Below, one piece after another: positions 1-8,541 of a stretch of DNA of 41,243 nt (positions are counted from its first letter, which is position 1; the number at the start of each line of letters is the position of its first letter). A program made the translations under genes and the position numbers. Source of the stretch: Burkholderiales bacterium (lineage in GTDB: Bacteria > Pseudomonadota > Gammaproteobacteria > Burkholderiales > Burkholderiaceae_C); assembly GCA_947508055.1 (NCBI GenBank), contig CANNRR010000013.1:1-41243 (forward strand), given 5' to 3'. The notes under the pieces were generated by a model, which saw only the letters and a program-made list of their open reading frames with translations, did not search any database and was not told the DNA's origin.

Positions 1-1035
1 ACCGCCACTACCTTCGCCATCGTCGGTACGGCCTTTGCCGGGCGCGCCTTTGATGGCACGGTGGCACAGGGTCAATGCGTGCGCATCATGACCGGGGCCG
101 TCATGCCCGCAGGGTGCGACACGGTGGTGCCGCAGGAATTCACCCAAAATGCGTCCGAAACAGCGGTCACCGTACCCCACGGTGTAGTTCGCACTGGAGA
201 CAACCGGCGCTTGATGGGCGAGGACCTGCAAGAAGGAAATGCGGCCATCGTGGGTGGACGAATTCTGCGCCCGGCCGACCTTGGTTTGCTGGCCTCATTG
301 GGTATTGGCCAGGTCATGGTGCAGCGACGCCTGCGCGTGGCGTTTTTCTCCACCGGCGACGAACTGCGCTCATTGGGCGACGCACTGGATCCAGGCTGCA
401 TTTACGACTCCAACCGCTACACCCTGTTTGGCATGCTGACGCGCCTGGGTTGTGAGCTGATTGACATGGGCGTGGTCAAGGACGACCCGGTCTCGCTGGA
501 AGCGGCCCTTCGATCGGCTTGTGCGAGTGCTGACGCCATCATCACGTCGGGCGGTGTGTCGGTGGGTGCAGCCGACTACACCAAACAAATCATGGCCCAA
601 CTCGGCGACGTCACGTTCTGGAAAATTGGCATGCGCCCGGGACGCCCCATGGCGTTTGGCACCATCACATCCAAGGGCAAGACCGCCTACTTGTTTGGCC
701 TGCCGGGTAATCCAGTGGCGGTGATGGTCACGTTCTATTTCTTCGCCCGAGATGCGCTCCTGCGCATGATGGGCGCCAGCGCTGCCCCCCTGCCCTTGCT
801 GCGAGCCGCCTCGCAGACAGACATTCGCAAGAAGCCGGGGCGCACCGAATACCAGCGCGGGGTGCTGTCCGCGGATGCTTTGGGCGCCCCGGTGGTGCGG
901 ATCACGGGCTCGCAAGGTTCGGGCGTTTTGCGTTCCATGTCCGAGGCCAATTGCATGGTGGTCTTGCGCCACGAGCAAGGCAATGTGCGCACCGGCGAAC
1001 TGGTGGATGTGCTGGTTTTTGACGGACTGACGTAA
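1..1035 (+). CDS. moeA: Molybdopterin molybdenumtransferase MoeA, 5'-truncated
   Basis: The frame is open from base 1 and reads into the window, so the true start lies upstream; about 344 residues of a family protein of about 400 are visible. MoeA acts in the cytoplasm, inserting molybdate into adenylylated molybdopterin to finish molybdenum cofactor. Visible family features are the early RIMTGAVMP and DTVVPQE segments, the MogA-like fold signature TSGGVSVG followed by ADYTK, and GLPGNPVAV in the substrate site, then a C-terminal beta domain. An internal GTG at 61 is in frame but lies inside conserved sequence and is not the start. The gene converges on the M13 peptidase. The nearby soxC product is a molybdoenzyme that needs this cofactor, but there is no sign that the two are co-regulated. 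Confidence 0.95.
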   Translation, partial: TATTFAIVGTAFAGRAFDGTVAQGQCVRIMTGAVMPAGCDTVVPQEFTQNASETAVTVPHGVVRTGDNRRLMGEDLQEGNAAIVGGRILRPADLGLLASLGIGQVMVQRRLRVAFFSTGDELRSLGDALDPGCIYDSNRYTLFGMLTRLGCELIDMGVVKDDPVSLEAALRSACASADAIITSGGVSVGAADYTKQIMAQLGDVTFWKIGMRPGRPMAFGTITSKGKTAYLFGLPGNPVAVMVTFYFFARDALLRMMGASAAPLPLLRAASQTDIRKKPGRTEYQRGVLSADALGAPVVRITGSQGSGVLRSMSEANCMVVLRHEQGNVRTGELVDVLVFDGLT

Positions 1036-1037
1036 GT

Positions 1038-1095
1038 AAAATAGTGCTCTAGCCCTCGTAGAATATGCGTAAGAAGCTACATTATTTGTAGCAAC
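1038..1095 (-). repeat. Dispersed AT-cored repeat, copy R1
   Basis: This copy fills the gap between the convergent moeA and M13 peptidase genes. Read on the minus strand it begins with the hairpin GCTACA-TTATT-TGTAGC, in perfect complement. It continues with TTACGCATATT, then ACGAGGGCT, and ends in a T-rich tail. The same order of blocks (TAGCT hairpin, TTnCGCA, GGGGGCT, then a T-rich end) recurs in copies inside mutL, inside miaA and at the start of thiP. Here the hairpin could also serve as a shared terminator for the two genes, though it has no long T run directly after it. No coding potential was seen. Confidence 0.75.
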
Positions 1096-3153
1096 TCACC
1101 ACACCCGGCAGGGTTTGACTGACACCATGGCTGAGCCGGCCTTGCAGGCAAACGCCGTGGCAAATTCGGGTAAATTGGCAACTACCCCGTTGACACGGTA
1201 ACGGCCAGGCGAATGCGGATCGGTCACCGCTTTGACTCGCATGTCTTCAGGCCGGTTGTTCTCGCATGCCCACTGCGCAAAGCCAATGAAGAAGCGTTGG
1301 TCCGGGGTCAGCCCCTCACGGCTTTCCAAAGGGGCATGGGCGGTTTGCATTTTCCAGGCAGTCCAGGCCAGCACCATGCCGCCCAGATCGGCAATATCTT
1401 CCCCCAGCGTCAATCGGCTATTGATCTTGATGTCGTCCACCACAGGGTACTGGCCGTATTGCTTGACGATGCACTGGGAGCGATCGTTAAACCGTTGGTT
1501 GTCTTTCGGCGTCCACCAGTTTTTGAGATTGCCTTGTGCATCAAACTGGCGGCCTTCGTCGTCAAAAGCGTGCGTCAATTCGTGGCCAATGGTTCCCCCG
1601 GTGTTACCGTAGTTCGGTGCATCGTCCATCTTCGGGTCGTACAGGGGCGGCTGCAGCACACCAGCGGGGAAGTTGATGTCGTTCATCTGCGCACTGTAGT
1701 AGGCGTTGACCGTGGGGGGTGTCATGCCCCACTCTCCGCGGTCAAGGGGTTTGCCAATCTTGTCGAGTTGTCGACGTGTCTCGAATTGGGTTGCACGGCT
1801 GACATTGCCAAAAAAGTCATCTCGGGTCACCACCACACTGCTGTAATCGCGCCACCGGTCGGGATAACCAATCTTGTTGATGATAGTCTTGAGCTTTTCG
1901 ATGGCGCGCGCTTTGGTGGGCTTACTCATCCAGTCCAGAGTCTGCAAATCCTGGTGCATCGCCTGCTCAATCTGCAGCGTCATTTGCAAGGTTTTTTCCT
2001 TAAGTTCCGGTCCGAATGCACGCTTGACAAATTCCTGGCCCAGAGCCTCTCCGAGTTGCACATCGACCCAATGAACGCAGCGCTTCCACCGGGGCGCCAA
2101 CTGAGGCACGCCCAGCAACGTCTTGCTAAAAAAGTCAAAGTGCGCATCTACAAAGGAAGTGGACAACAGGGGCGACAGTGCATGCGCCAGGTGCCAGCGC
2201 AAATAGACTTTGATGTCATCCAGTGCCAGGCCCCGCAACTGACGCCCCATGGTCTTAAAGTAGGCCGGTTCGGTGACGTTGATATTCTGCACGTCACTCA
2301 GTCCCGACGCACCCAGATACGCATCCCAGTCAAAGCCCGGTGTCAGCGCCTGCAACTGTGCACGCGTCATCTTATGAAACAGCTTGTAGGGGTCGCGTTT
2401 TGCTACCTGCGATAAGGTAGCGCGGGCCAGCGCTGTTTCTACGCGCAGCACTGCGGACGCCTGTAGTGCGGCAAAGGCGTCCGTTGCACCCAGCAGAACG
2501 AAGGTGTGCGCCACGTGGTTCAGGTACTTCTGCCGCAGTGCGACTGAGCGGGCGTCATTTTTCAGGTAGTAGTCCCGGTCCGGCAGGCTCAGCCCGCCAG
2601 CAACCGCAAACGCAATGACGCTGGAGGAGTTCGAAAAATCCTGGTCTGAGCCAAATCCGAAAAATAGCCCAACGTCGCCGCTGGCCAAGTGCGCACGCGC
2701 CAGGAAGGCGGCCAACTCAGCGCGCGAAACAATGGCGTCGACCTGCTGGATCCAGCCCTTCAGCGGTGCGGGGCCCACTTGCTCGACGCGGGATTCGTCC
2801 ATGCACGCCGCGAAGTAGTCGCCCAACTGTTGCTGGGCAGTGCTCGCACCTTCTGGGCGCTGCGACAGTTGGTCAAGAATGCCCCACAGAAAACGCTGGT
2901 TGTCCTGGTACAGCTTGCCGTACACACTCCAGCGGCTTTGGTCGGACGGGATCGGGTTGTTCTGTATCCAGCCGCCACAGCTGAACTGGTAAAAATCCTC
3001 GCACGCACTGGCCTTGGGATCCATCGCTGACGTGTCCAGACCCGGGATGTAGGGAAGCTCGCGCAGTGGTTTTTCACCTTGCGCATGGGCACTTGCCACA
3101 CTGAACAGCAGGCTCGCAAAAAGTGTAAAAAATCGGTGAAGTACGGGATGCAT
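1096..3153 (-). CDS. M13-family (neprilysin/PepO-like) zinc metallopeptidase
   Basis: A 685-residue exported endopeptidase of the M13 family. Residues 1-24 form a signal peptide ending in ASAHA, so the enzyme probably works in the periplasm or outside the cell. The mature protein has the long N-terminal M13 domain and a C-terminal catalytic domain. The zinc motif HELTH has its histidines at 524 and 528, and GEDIAD supplies the third ligand, Glu585. NAYYSA and the terminal CRVW are also family features, and the length matches the usual 670-690. These peptidases cleave peptides rather than large folded proteins; the natural substrate cannot be read from the sequence. It stands alone between moeA and the sox operon, which runs the same way and ends 85 bp upstream of its start. 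No clear Shine-Dalgarno sequence precedes the ATG. Confidence 0.93.
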   Translation of the reverse strand: MHPVLHRFFTLFASLLFSVASAHAQGEKPLRELPYIPGLDTSAMDPKASACEDFYQFSCGGWIQNNPIPSDQSRWSVYGKLYQDNQRFLWGILDQLSQRPEGASTAQQQLGDYFAACMDESRVEQVGPAPLKGWIQQVDAIVSRAELAAFLARAHLASGDVGLFFGFGSDQDFSNSSSVIAFAVAGGLSLPDRDYYLKNDARSVALRQKYLNHVAHTFVLLGATDAFAALQASAVLRVETALARATLSQVAKRDPYKLFHKMTRAQLQALTPGFDWDAYLGASGLSDVQNINVTEPAYFKTMGRQLRGLALDDIKVYLRWHLAHALSPLLSTSFVDAHFDFFSKTLLGVPQLAPRWKRCVHWVDVQLGEALGQEFVKRAFGPELKEKTLQMTLQIEQAMHQDLQTLDWMSKPTKARAIEKLKTIINKIGYPDRWRDYSSVVVTRDDFFGNVSRATQFETRRQLDKIGKPLDRGEWGMTPPTVNAYYSAQMNDINFPAGVLQPPLYDPKMDDAPNYGNTGGTIGHELTHAFDDEGRQFDAQGNLKNWWTPKDNQRFNDRSQCIVKQYGQYPVVDDIKINSRLTLGEDIADLGGMVLAWTAWKMQTAHAPLESREGLTPDQRFFIGFAQWACENNRPEDMRVKAVTDPHSPGRYRVNGVVANLPEFATAFACKAGSAMVSVKPCRVW

Positions 3154-3225
3154 GGAACGATTCTAGATAGACGGGCAGTGACCGCAAGTCTATCTGTTGA
3201 ACCGCCTCTGGGTGTGAGAAACCAC

Positions 3226-3250
3226 GCCGGCGAGCGTCTTACGCTCCGGC
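3226..3250 (-). terminator. Candidate hairpin at the end of the sox operon
   Basis: An inverted repeat overlaps the soxB stop codon. GAGCGT (3232-3237) pairs with ACGCTC (3241-3246) around a CTT loop, and GCCG (3226-3229) extends the stem with CGGC (3247-3250) across a two-base bulge. In the direction of sox transcription it is followed only by a weak GGTTTCTC stretch, so it could be a terminator or an mRNA 3'-end stabiliser. Its place at the last gene of a seven- to eight-gene operon makes the reading plausible. Confidence 0.4.
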
Positions 3251-4975
3251 ATAACCCGGATTTGGCTTGACACCTACCAGGTTTGGTGTATTGAGTTTGC
3301 GGGTTGACACCTTGCCGCCACTGGCCTTGAGCCACGTCTCGACAACATCCCACACCATCTTGTTGCCCTGGGTGCGCGCTTCCTCAGCCACCGGCGCCCA
3401 ACCCGCCACCTTGTACTTCTTGCCAGCCTCAATAGCGCGACCCTGCAACTGCATATTGTCAATGCGCTTGCCCATGGAAGCGCCCGGGGTGCAGCTGTAC
3501 TGCAAACCGCCAACGCGCACCATGTCACCGCCTTGCTGGTAATACGGGTCGGGGTTGAACAGGTTGTCGGCCACGTCTTCGAGCACCGTCTTGATAGTTT
3601 CCCCCGTCATTTCAGTGACCGTAGCAAAGGAATAGCTGGTGGCCGTCATATCCATCAACCACTCGCGTGTGATCGCTTGCCCGGGCAGCAGCGTGGTTCC
3701 CCAACGGAAGCCCGGCGAGAACGCAATTTCGGCACCTTGCACGTCCATCAGCGCGTCCACCAGCAACTGGTCGCCGGTTCCATTGAAATTACCCCGGCGG
3801 TAGAGCGTGCCTTCGGTAATGGCCAATTTCTGAGCCAGCTTGGACTCGTACGGGGCGCGTAGCTTGGTAATCAGCGCATCCATCTCCGGGTCTGCCGTCA
3901 GCATGTTGGCAAAAATAGGCAGCAGCTTGTAGCGGAAGTCCATGACCCGCTTGTCTTTGACTTCGAAGTCCAGTACACCCAGAAACTTGGTATTGGAGCC
4001 TGCGTTGGTGACAATGGTCTTGCCACCCTTGTTGGACACCAGCGTGGCCACCGGCATGCCGTCGTGCGTATGGCCGCCCATGATGGCGTCAACGCCCGAT
4101 ACGCGACTGGCCATTTTCAGGTCCACGTCCATGCCGTTGTGGCTCAGAACCACCACCACCTGTGCGCCTTTAGCGCGCACTTCGTCCACCATCTTCTGTA
4201 GGTTGTCGTCCTGTATACCAAACGACCAATCTGCCACCATGTAGCGGGGGTTGGCAATGGGGGTGTAGGGAAAGGCCTGTCCGATGATGGCGCACGGCAC
4301 GCCGTTGATCTCACGGATGACATAAGGCTTGAATACCGGGTCACCAAAGTCATTGGTCTTGATGTTCTGGGCCACAAAATCAACTTTTCCGGCAAAGTCC
4401 TTGTCAACAATCTCCTTGACGCGCTCCATGCCCAGCGTGAACTCCCAGTGCCCGGTCATCACGTCCACGGTCAGCAACTTGCAGGCGTCCACCATGTCCT
4501 GGCCATTGGTCCACAGTGCTGTGCCCGAGCCTTGCCAGGTATCGCCACCGTCTAACAGCAGCGCACCCGGGCGACTGGCCTTCATGCGCTTGACCAGCGT
4601 GGCCAAGTGCGCAAAGCCACCCACCTTGCCATACCGTTTGGCGGCCTTTTCATAGTCCAGGTAGCCCAGCGCATAGGCCTCAGCGGTGCCAGGGCGCACC
4701 TTGGCGAACTTGAGCAAATGTTCACCCACCAGGTGGGGCAAATTCCCTTTCATTGACCCCATGCCGATATTGATACTGGGTTCGCGAAAGTAAATGGGCT
4801 TGAGCTGCGCGTGGCAGTCGGTCATATGCAGGAACGATACATTGCCAAAGCGTGGAATGTCGTACAGGCCATTAGAGGCCGTAGCGGCGTCCGCATCAGC
4901 ATAGGTGCCAAGGCCCATACCGGCCATGGTGCCGGCCCCCAGCACCTGAAAAAACTCTCGCTTGGATAAGTTCAT
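3239..4975 (-). CDS. soxB: SoxB, sulfate thiol hydrolase of the Sox system
   Basis: A 578-residue periplasmic dimanganese enzyme that hydrolyses the terminal sulfonate of SoxY-bound S-sulfocysteine, releasing sulfate. The ATG at 4975 starts the protein with a KREFFQVLGAG segment, a Lys-Arg variant of a Tat signal. The frame is open further upstream, but that part has no family match. The metallophosphoesterase motifs stand in order: DCH in FLHMTDCHAQ, GGDTWQGS, the SoxB-type TGHWEFTLG (HW where 5'-nucleotidases have NHE), LSHNGMD and GGHTHDG. A 5'-nucleotidase C-terminal domain fills the second half. It is the last gene of the operon, 32 bp after soxX, and has a poor ribosome-binding site, which suggests it relies on translation from upstream. 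Confidence 0.97.
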   Translation of the reverse strand: MNLSKREFFQVLGAGTMAGMGLGTYADADAATASNGLYDIPRFGNVSFLHMTDCHAQLKPIYFREPSINIGMGSMKGNLPHLVGEHLLKFAKVRPGTAEAYALGYLDYEKAAKRYGKVGGFAHLATLVKRMKASRPGALLLDGGDTWQGSGTALWTNGQDMVDACKLLTVDVMTGHWEFTLGMERVKEIVDKDFAGKVDFVAQNIKTNDFGDPVFKPYVIREINGVPCAIIGQAFPYTPIANPRYMVADWSFGIQDDNLQKMVDEVRAKGAQVVVVLSHNGMDVDLKMASRVSGVDAIMGGHTHDGMPVATLVSNKGGKTIVTNAGSNTKFLGVLDFEVKDKRVMDFRYKLLPIFANMLTADPEMDALITKLRAPYESKLAQKLAITEGTLYRRGNFNGTGDQLLVDALMDVQGAEIAFSPGFRWGTTLLPGQAITREWLMDMTATSYSFATVTEMTGETIKTVLEDVADNLFNPDPYYQQGGDMVRVGGLQYSCTPGASMGKRIDNMQLQGRAIEAGKKYKVAGWAPVAEEARTQGNKMVWDVVETWLKASGGKVSTRKLNTPNLVGVKPNPGYAGA

Positions 4976-5007
4976 TTGAAGTTTAGAAGAATGGAACGCA
5001 GCGAACG

Positions 5008-5700
5008 CTACTGATTGACCGCTGATTTCGGGTCCACCAGCAAAGCCACGAGATGACGGATCTGGGCTTCCGTCATGATGCCCATGTGGCCAGCACGCGG
5101 CATATTGGAACAAGCGTTGTAGGCCTTGGAGTTCCAGATTTTCCCCCAGGTGTATTCAATGATCGCCTTTGATGTGGGACTGTTCAGATCGGTTACCCCG
5201 CGCGACTTGCCGTAGTTGTACAGACTGGGACCGATCGTGCCAAAAGAAATTTCCTTCTTATCCAACTGGTGGCAGTTGTAGCAGTTGCCACCATTGGGGG
5301 TCTTGGCGTCATCGCTATACGTCAAGCCACGACCACTTTGCGCAAGCGCCTCGCCCTCTTTCCAATCCCCGACAAACTTCCCATCGGCGGGCCATTTGAC
5401 GGTCTTGAGGTTTAATGCCTCGATCTCTTTGGCCCTCTTCTTGTCGAATGGTTTGCCTGCCACATCAGCAGCGCTGCAGGCCTGGTTGGTCTCATCGGTG
5501 TCCAGTACGCTGGTCTTGACAATGCCCTCAGACCGAAACGATGACTTAACCGCCTCACGGGCAAAAAAATCGAACACATCGGTATTGTCTGTCGATGCGA
5601 CCGCCAGCGGCTTAGCCTGTTGTGCATGAACCGGCGCCACCGCCATAACGAGCGCTACGCCAACCGCAGATAACACCGAGAAATAATTGCATTTGTTCAT
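5008..5700 (-). CDS. soxX: SoxX, monohaem cytochrome c subunit of SoxAX
   Basis: A 230-residue exported cytochrome c. A signal peptide (about residues 1-26, ending VHA) leads to a mature protein with one haem site, CYNCH (Cys140, Cys143, His144). A C-terminal CSNMPRAGHMG segment offers Met200 or Met206 as the sixth iron ligand. SoxX pairs with SoxA to oxidise thiosulfate onto the SoxYZ carrier cysteine as a heterodisulfide, passing electrons to small cytochromes. The N-terminal extension before the haem domain makes it longer than minimal SoxX proteins of about 120-150 residues. AGGAG lies at a normal distance before the ATG. It sits between soxA, 15 bp away, and soxB. Confidence 0.95.
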   Translation of the reverse strand: MNKCNYFSVLSAVGVALVMAVAPVHAQQAKPLAVASTDNTDVFDFFAREAVKSSFRSEGIVKTSVLDTDETNQACSAADVAGKPFDKKRAKEIEALNLKTVKWPADGKFVGDWKEGEALAQSGRGLTYSDDAKTPNGGNCYNCHQLDKKEISFGTIGPSLYNYGKSRGVTDLNSPTSKAIIEYTWGKIWNSKAYNACSNMPRAGHMGIMTEAQIRHLVALLVDPKSAVNQ

Positions 5701-5715
5701 GGTGATCTCCTGGGC

Positions 5716-6519
5716 TTAACGTTTGAGAGCCGGGGCAATCGACTTGGAGCCTGCGCTGTTGACGCCCAGGTAAACGCCAAGGGCAATCGTGACATCGCTG
5801 CCAAAACCGGGGTAGGGAAAGCGTTGCTGGCGATAGCAATCATTGAGGCGCTGCTGCATTCCCCACATCTGCCCATTCGACACACGGTAAGCGGGCCAGG
5901 CCGCAAAACCGATTCCATCGCCAGGGTTCTTGGTCAGGTTCGGCAAGTCTTGCAATCGAATGCGTAGGCCGTCTTGTGCATGGCAAGACGCACACGCAAA
6001 GTCGTGCGGACCACCACGTTGGAAAAACAGGCGTTTGCCGACCTCATATGAAATCTTCTCCTGCGCATGGGTTTGCGACAAGTTGAATTTCATCCCCTTG
6101 GACTCTGATGCAAGCCAGGTTGCCAGCGCGGTCACGTTGACCTGTTCGCCTCTTCCAAACCCCGTTTTGGAAATTTCATCTGCATTGAAACCCTGTAGGT
6201 TCTGCATGCAGGTCAACAGGCGGGACTCCATGTCCTGAACCCGTCCGGTGTCCGCAAAGTAGCGCGGCAATTCAACGAATACGCCTTTGTAGACGCCAGG
6301 GCCTTTACCCAGGTCGCACGCCTCAAGGGATGCGTTTTTGGGTCCCCGCTTTTGCTTCCAGAGGTCTTCCCCCTTGGCCTCAAACAACTCGGAAGGATTG
6401 CCGTCGGCCAGCATGGCCCGGTATTCTTCAATGCTCTGAATTGCGGATTTTTGCGCAAAAACTGATGCCATTGTCAAACTGCCAAGCACCCACATCGAAA
6501 AAAGTATTGGCTTCCTCAT
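5716..6519 (-). CDS. soxA: SoxA, cytochrome c subunit of SoxAX (single-haem type)
   Basis: A 267-residue exported cytochrome that forms the L-cysteine S-thiosulfotransferase SoxAX together with SoxX. The start ATG at 6519 is preceded by AGAGGT at good spacing; a longer open frame upstream is not needed. Residues 1-22 form a signal peptide. The only CXXCH is CASCH at 176-180. The N-terminal domain has cysteines at 68 and 104 but no haem motif, so this is the one-haem form of SoxA. Cys228 in NDCYRQQR is the expected cysteine haem ligand, the residue that carries the persulfide modification in characterised SoxA proteins. Neighbours soxZ and soxX are on the same strand. Confidence 0.95.
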   Translation of the reverse strand: MRKPILFSMWVLGSLTMASVFAQKSAIQSIEEYRAMLADGNPSELFEAKGEDLWKQKRGPKNASLEACDLGKGPGVYKGVFVELPRYFADTGRVQDMESRLLTCMQNLQGFNADEISKTGFGRGEQVNVTALATWLASESKGMKFNLSQTHAQEKISYEVGKRLFFQRGGPHDFACASCHAQDGLRIRLQDLPNLTKNPGDGIGFAAWPAYRVSNGQMWGMQQRLNDCYRQQRFPYPGFGSDVTIALGVYLGVNSAGSKSIAPALKR

Positions 6520-6568
6520 GGTGACCTCTTTTGGTTTTGGAAACAAGGGGGATAAAAGGGCGGACCGA

Positions 6569-6880
6569 CTAAGACACCGTGGCCTCGTCGGTGCGCGTAT
6601 CGCCCTTGTTATCTTTCCAGGTCACTGCGACTTTGTCGCCCACCTTGGCACCCTTGACTACGAACTGGAGGAAAGGGTTTTTCGATACTCCCGGGCCCCA
6701 CTCAGCAGTCAAAACAGGTTTACCGTTGTGTGTTGCGGTAACCTCGGCGATATGCCAGGCCGGCACCAGTTTACCGGCCGCATCTTTGCGCTGACCGGAC
6801 TCCATCTCATGGGCCATCAAAACCCGAACGGTGGCTTTGTCGCCTGCTACTTGTGCACGAATGCGCATTGGATCTGCCAT
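6569..6880 (-). CDS. soxZ: SoxZ, sulfur carrier partner of SoxY
   Basis: A 103-residue protein with an immunoglobulin-like beta fold that binds SoxY; it has no catalytic cysteine. The motifs AHEMESGQRKD and WGPGVSKNPFLQF are typical of SoxZ. There is no signal peptide, which fits the family: SoxZ is exported as a complex with SoxY by the Tat route. AGGAG is placed well upstream of the ATG. The 100-bp gap to soxY is the largest in the operon apart from the one before soxC and contains a clear inverted repeat. SoxYZ is the swinging-arm platform on which SoxAX, SoxB and SoxCD act in turn. Confidence 0.96.
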   Translation of the reverse strand: MADPMRIRAQVAGDKATVRVLMAHEMESGQRKDAAGKLVPAWHIAEVTATHNGKPVLTAEWGPGVSKNPFLQFVVKGAKVGDKVAVTWKDNKGDTRTDEATVS

Positions 6881-6907
6881 TTTTAGCTCCTGATATAAGA
6901 AAACATT

Positions 6908-6950
6908 GGGGACAGTCCGCAGTTACGCGCAGCGAACAAGCTCTGTCCCC
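6908..6950. repeat. Inverted repeat between soxY and soxZ
   Basis: GGGGACAG at 6908-6915 is the exact complement of CTGTCCCC at 6943-6950, with a 27-base loop. A small palindrome, CTATTTAATAG, follows at 6953-6963. The ATTGGGGACAG edge resembles the conserved ends of the palindromic elements mobilised by REP-associated transposases in many proteobacteria; that link is a guess from the motif. In the operon transcript the structure could tune the ratio of SoxY to SoxZ or protect a processed end. Confidence 0.55.
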
Positions 6951-6980
6951 GACTATTTAATAGGGTGAAGGTAATTGGGA

Positions 6981-7439
6981 TTAACCGCCGCATCCACCCA
7001 GGGTGACCTTGACTTCTTTCTTGGCAAAAAGCACTTTGCCATCCGCCATGATGGCAACGGCGTACACGTCGGATGACTGCCCCATCTTGGCGCGTGTTGC
7101 AAAGTTAGCTTCCACACTGTCGGTTACATTGAAAACAGCAATCAGGACAGATGGATTTTTTTCAACCAGCATCAAAATTTGCTTGACACCAGGCAACGAC
7201 GTGCCAGCGGTCAATGGAACCACTGCGCCGTTTTCAGCAATGTCGGGGCCACCAATGGTGACATCCTTGCTTTCAACCGGAGCACCAGCGCCCATTGCCT
7301 TGAGCACATCGGCGAGTGATTTGGCTTCGAAGGCCACCTTGTTAAATGCGGCAAACGCGTATTGTGGGAACATGCCTGAAGCAGCCAGCAGGCCGGCCAC
7401 AACAGCGCTTTGCTTTAGTGTCTTGCGACGAGTTTGCAT
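6981..7439 (-). CDS. soxY: SoxY, sulfur-compound carrier protein
   Basis: A 152-residue carrier that covalently holds sulfur intermediates on a cysteine near its C-terminus. The protein ends in GGCGG with the carrier Cys150 third from the end, the defining mark of SoxY. The N-terminus has a twin-arginine signal (RRKTLKQ then a hydrophobic stretch to about residue 30), so it exports folded SoxYZ through Tat. The ATG at 7439 has AGGAG 7 bases upstream; the open frame continues upstream without family sequence. SoxAX loads thiosulfate, SoxB removes sulfate and SoxCD oxidises the remaining sulfane sulfur. Confidence 0.96.
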   Translation of the reverse strand: MQTRRKTLKQSAVVAGLLAASGMFPQYAFAAFNKVAFEAKSLADVLKAMGAGAPVESKDVTIGGPDIAENGAVVPLTAGTSLPGVKQILMLVEKNPSVLIAVFNVTDSVEANFATRAKMGQSSDVYAVAIMADGKVLFAKKEVKVTLGGCGG

Positions 7440-7500
7440 CTGAGTCTCCTGAGTAAAATAAATACCGATAAAAAGTTGCCCGTGTTGTGACGTGATTGTC

Positions 7501-8541
7501 CTAATTGCCCGCACCCGAGGCCAGCCAGGCGGCGATGGTCCTTGCATCGACCTCGCTTACCGTCTGGGCCGGCATGGGGATAGGCCCCCATATTCCTGAC
7601 CCACCGAATTTGATTTTCCCCGCCAGATACTCCGCTTTACCTGCATGCATTTTGGCAACGTCGGTGAAAGCGGGTCCCACAATCTTGTTGCTGACACCAT
7701 GACAAACGGTACAGCCGTTCTTTTGCAGCAAGCCCAGCCCGGTCTTGTCGGCACTTGATGACGCATCTGCCTCGGGCGTGGGCGGCGACGCTGGGGTTGC
7801 ACCATGCTGCACACCCACCACACGGTTTTGCTCGACCAGATTACCGTGCGCATTGCGTGCAAACTCGGGCAGGAAGGAGGCCAGTTTCGCCTCAGGTGCG
7901 CATTTTTTCATGCACGCCACATTGTGTGTGTCGGGCTTGTTATAGCTGCCAAACTCGCTTCCGGACCACAGGGCGTGCCGGGTCGTCATGCCATTGCGGT
8001 TGGGCATTCGGCTCTGCACCTCCCTTATGTTTGCGTCCGACAAAGTGAAGCTGTCCGGAACAATGCCGTTCAGATGAAGTAAAAACGCGAGGACAGCATA
8101 GACTTCTTCGGTCGTCAGCGACTTGGGGGCGGTCCAAGGCGTCGCGCGATTTATGTAATCCCAAATTGTGGAAACCGTCGCAACCTTCATGAACGTGGTG
8201 CGCCACGGGAAATCCGCATTCCTCAAGTTGGCAACCCGCCCATTCGTGATATCTTGCGGTGCAACGCCACCCACCAGTGGACTGAACACCTCCCCGGACT
8301 CACCAAAAATACCGTGGCACAAAGCGCACTTGGCTTCCCATATGTCCTGGCCTAATGCAACCGAACCTGAGCCTGCGGGCAAGCCCTTGAAGTCTGGCCG
8401 TACATCGATGTCCCACGCCGCCACTTCCTTCTGCGTCGCAGTGCGACCCACACCGGGGTACTTGGCATCCACTTGCGCACCGGCGCTACCCAGCAAAGCG
8501 AACAGCGTGGTGGCTAAGAATGCATTACGCAACTTGAACAT
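7501..8541 (-). CDS. soxD: SoxD, dihaem cytochrome c subunit of sulfane dehydrogenase
   Basis: A 346-residue exported cytochrome with a signal peptide ending in AGA. It carries two haem motifs, CALCH (Cys72-Cys75-His76) and CTVCH (Cys277-Cys280-His281), in two cytochrome domains joined by a low-complexity linker rich in Ala, Ser, Pro and Thr before the second domain. Two further cysteines (MKKCAPE region) probably form a disulfide. SoxD takes the electrons released by the molybdenum subunit SoxC. The start is backed by GAGGTG at 5 bases. The gene overlaps the 3' end of soxC by 17 bp, so the two subunits are probably translationally coupled. Confidence 0.95.
   Translation of the reverse strand: MFKLRNAFLATTLFALLGSAGAQVDAKYPGVGRTATQKEVAAWDIDVRPDFKGLPAGSGSVALGQDIWEAKCALCHGIFGESGEVFSPLVGGVAPQDITNGRVANLRNADFPWRTTFMKVATVSTIWDYINRATPWTAPKSLTTEEVYAVLAFLLHLNGIVPDSFTLSDANIREVQSRMPNRNGMTTRHALWSGSEFGSYNKPDTHNVACMKKCAPEAKLASFLPEFARNAHGNLVEQNRVVGVQHGATPASPPTPEADASSSADKTGLGLLQKNGCTVCHGVSNKIVGPAFTDVAKMHAGKAEYLAGKIKFGGSGIWGPIPMPAQTVSEVDARTIAAWLASGAGN

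Noticed and set aside
1213..2415. 400-codon open frame on the plus strand opposite the M13 peptidase
   Set aside because: It is the antisense shadow of a clear metallopeptidase gene; high-GC codon use leaves the opposite strand open.
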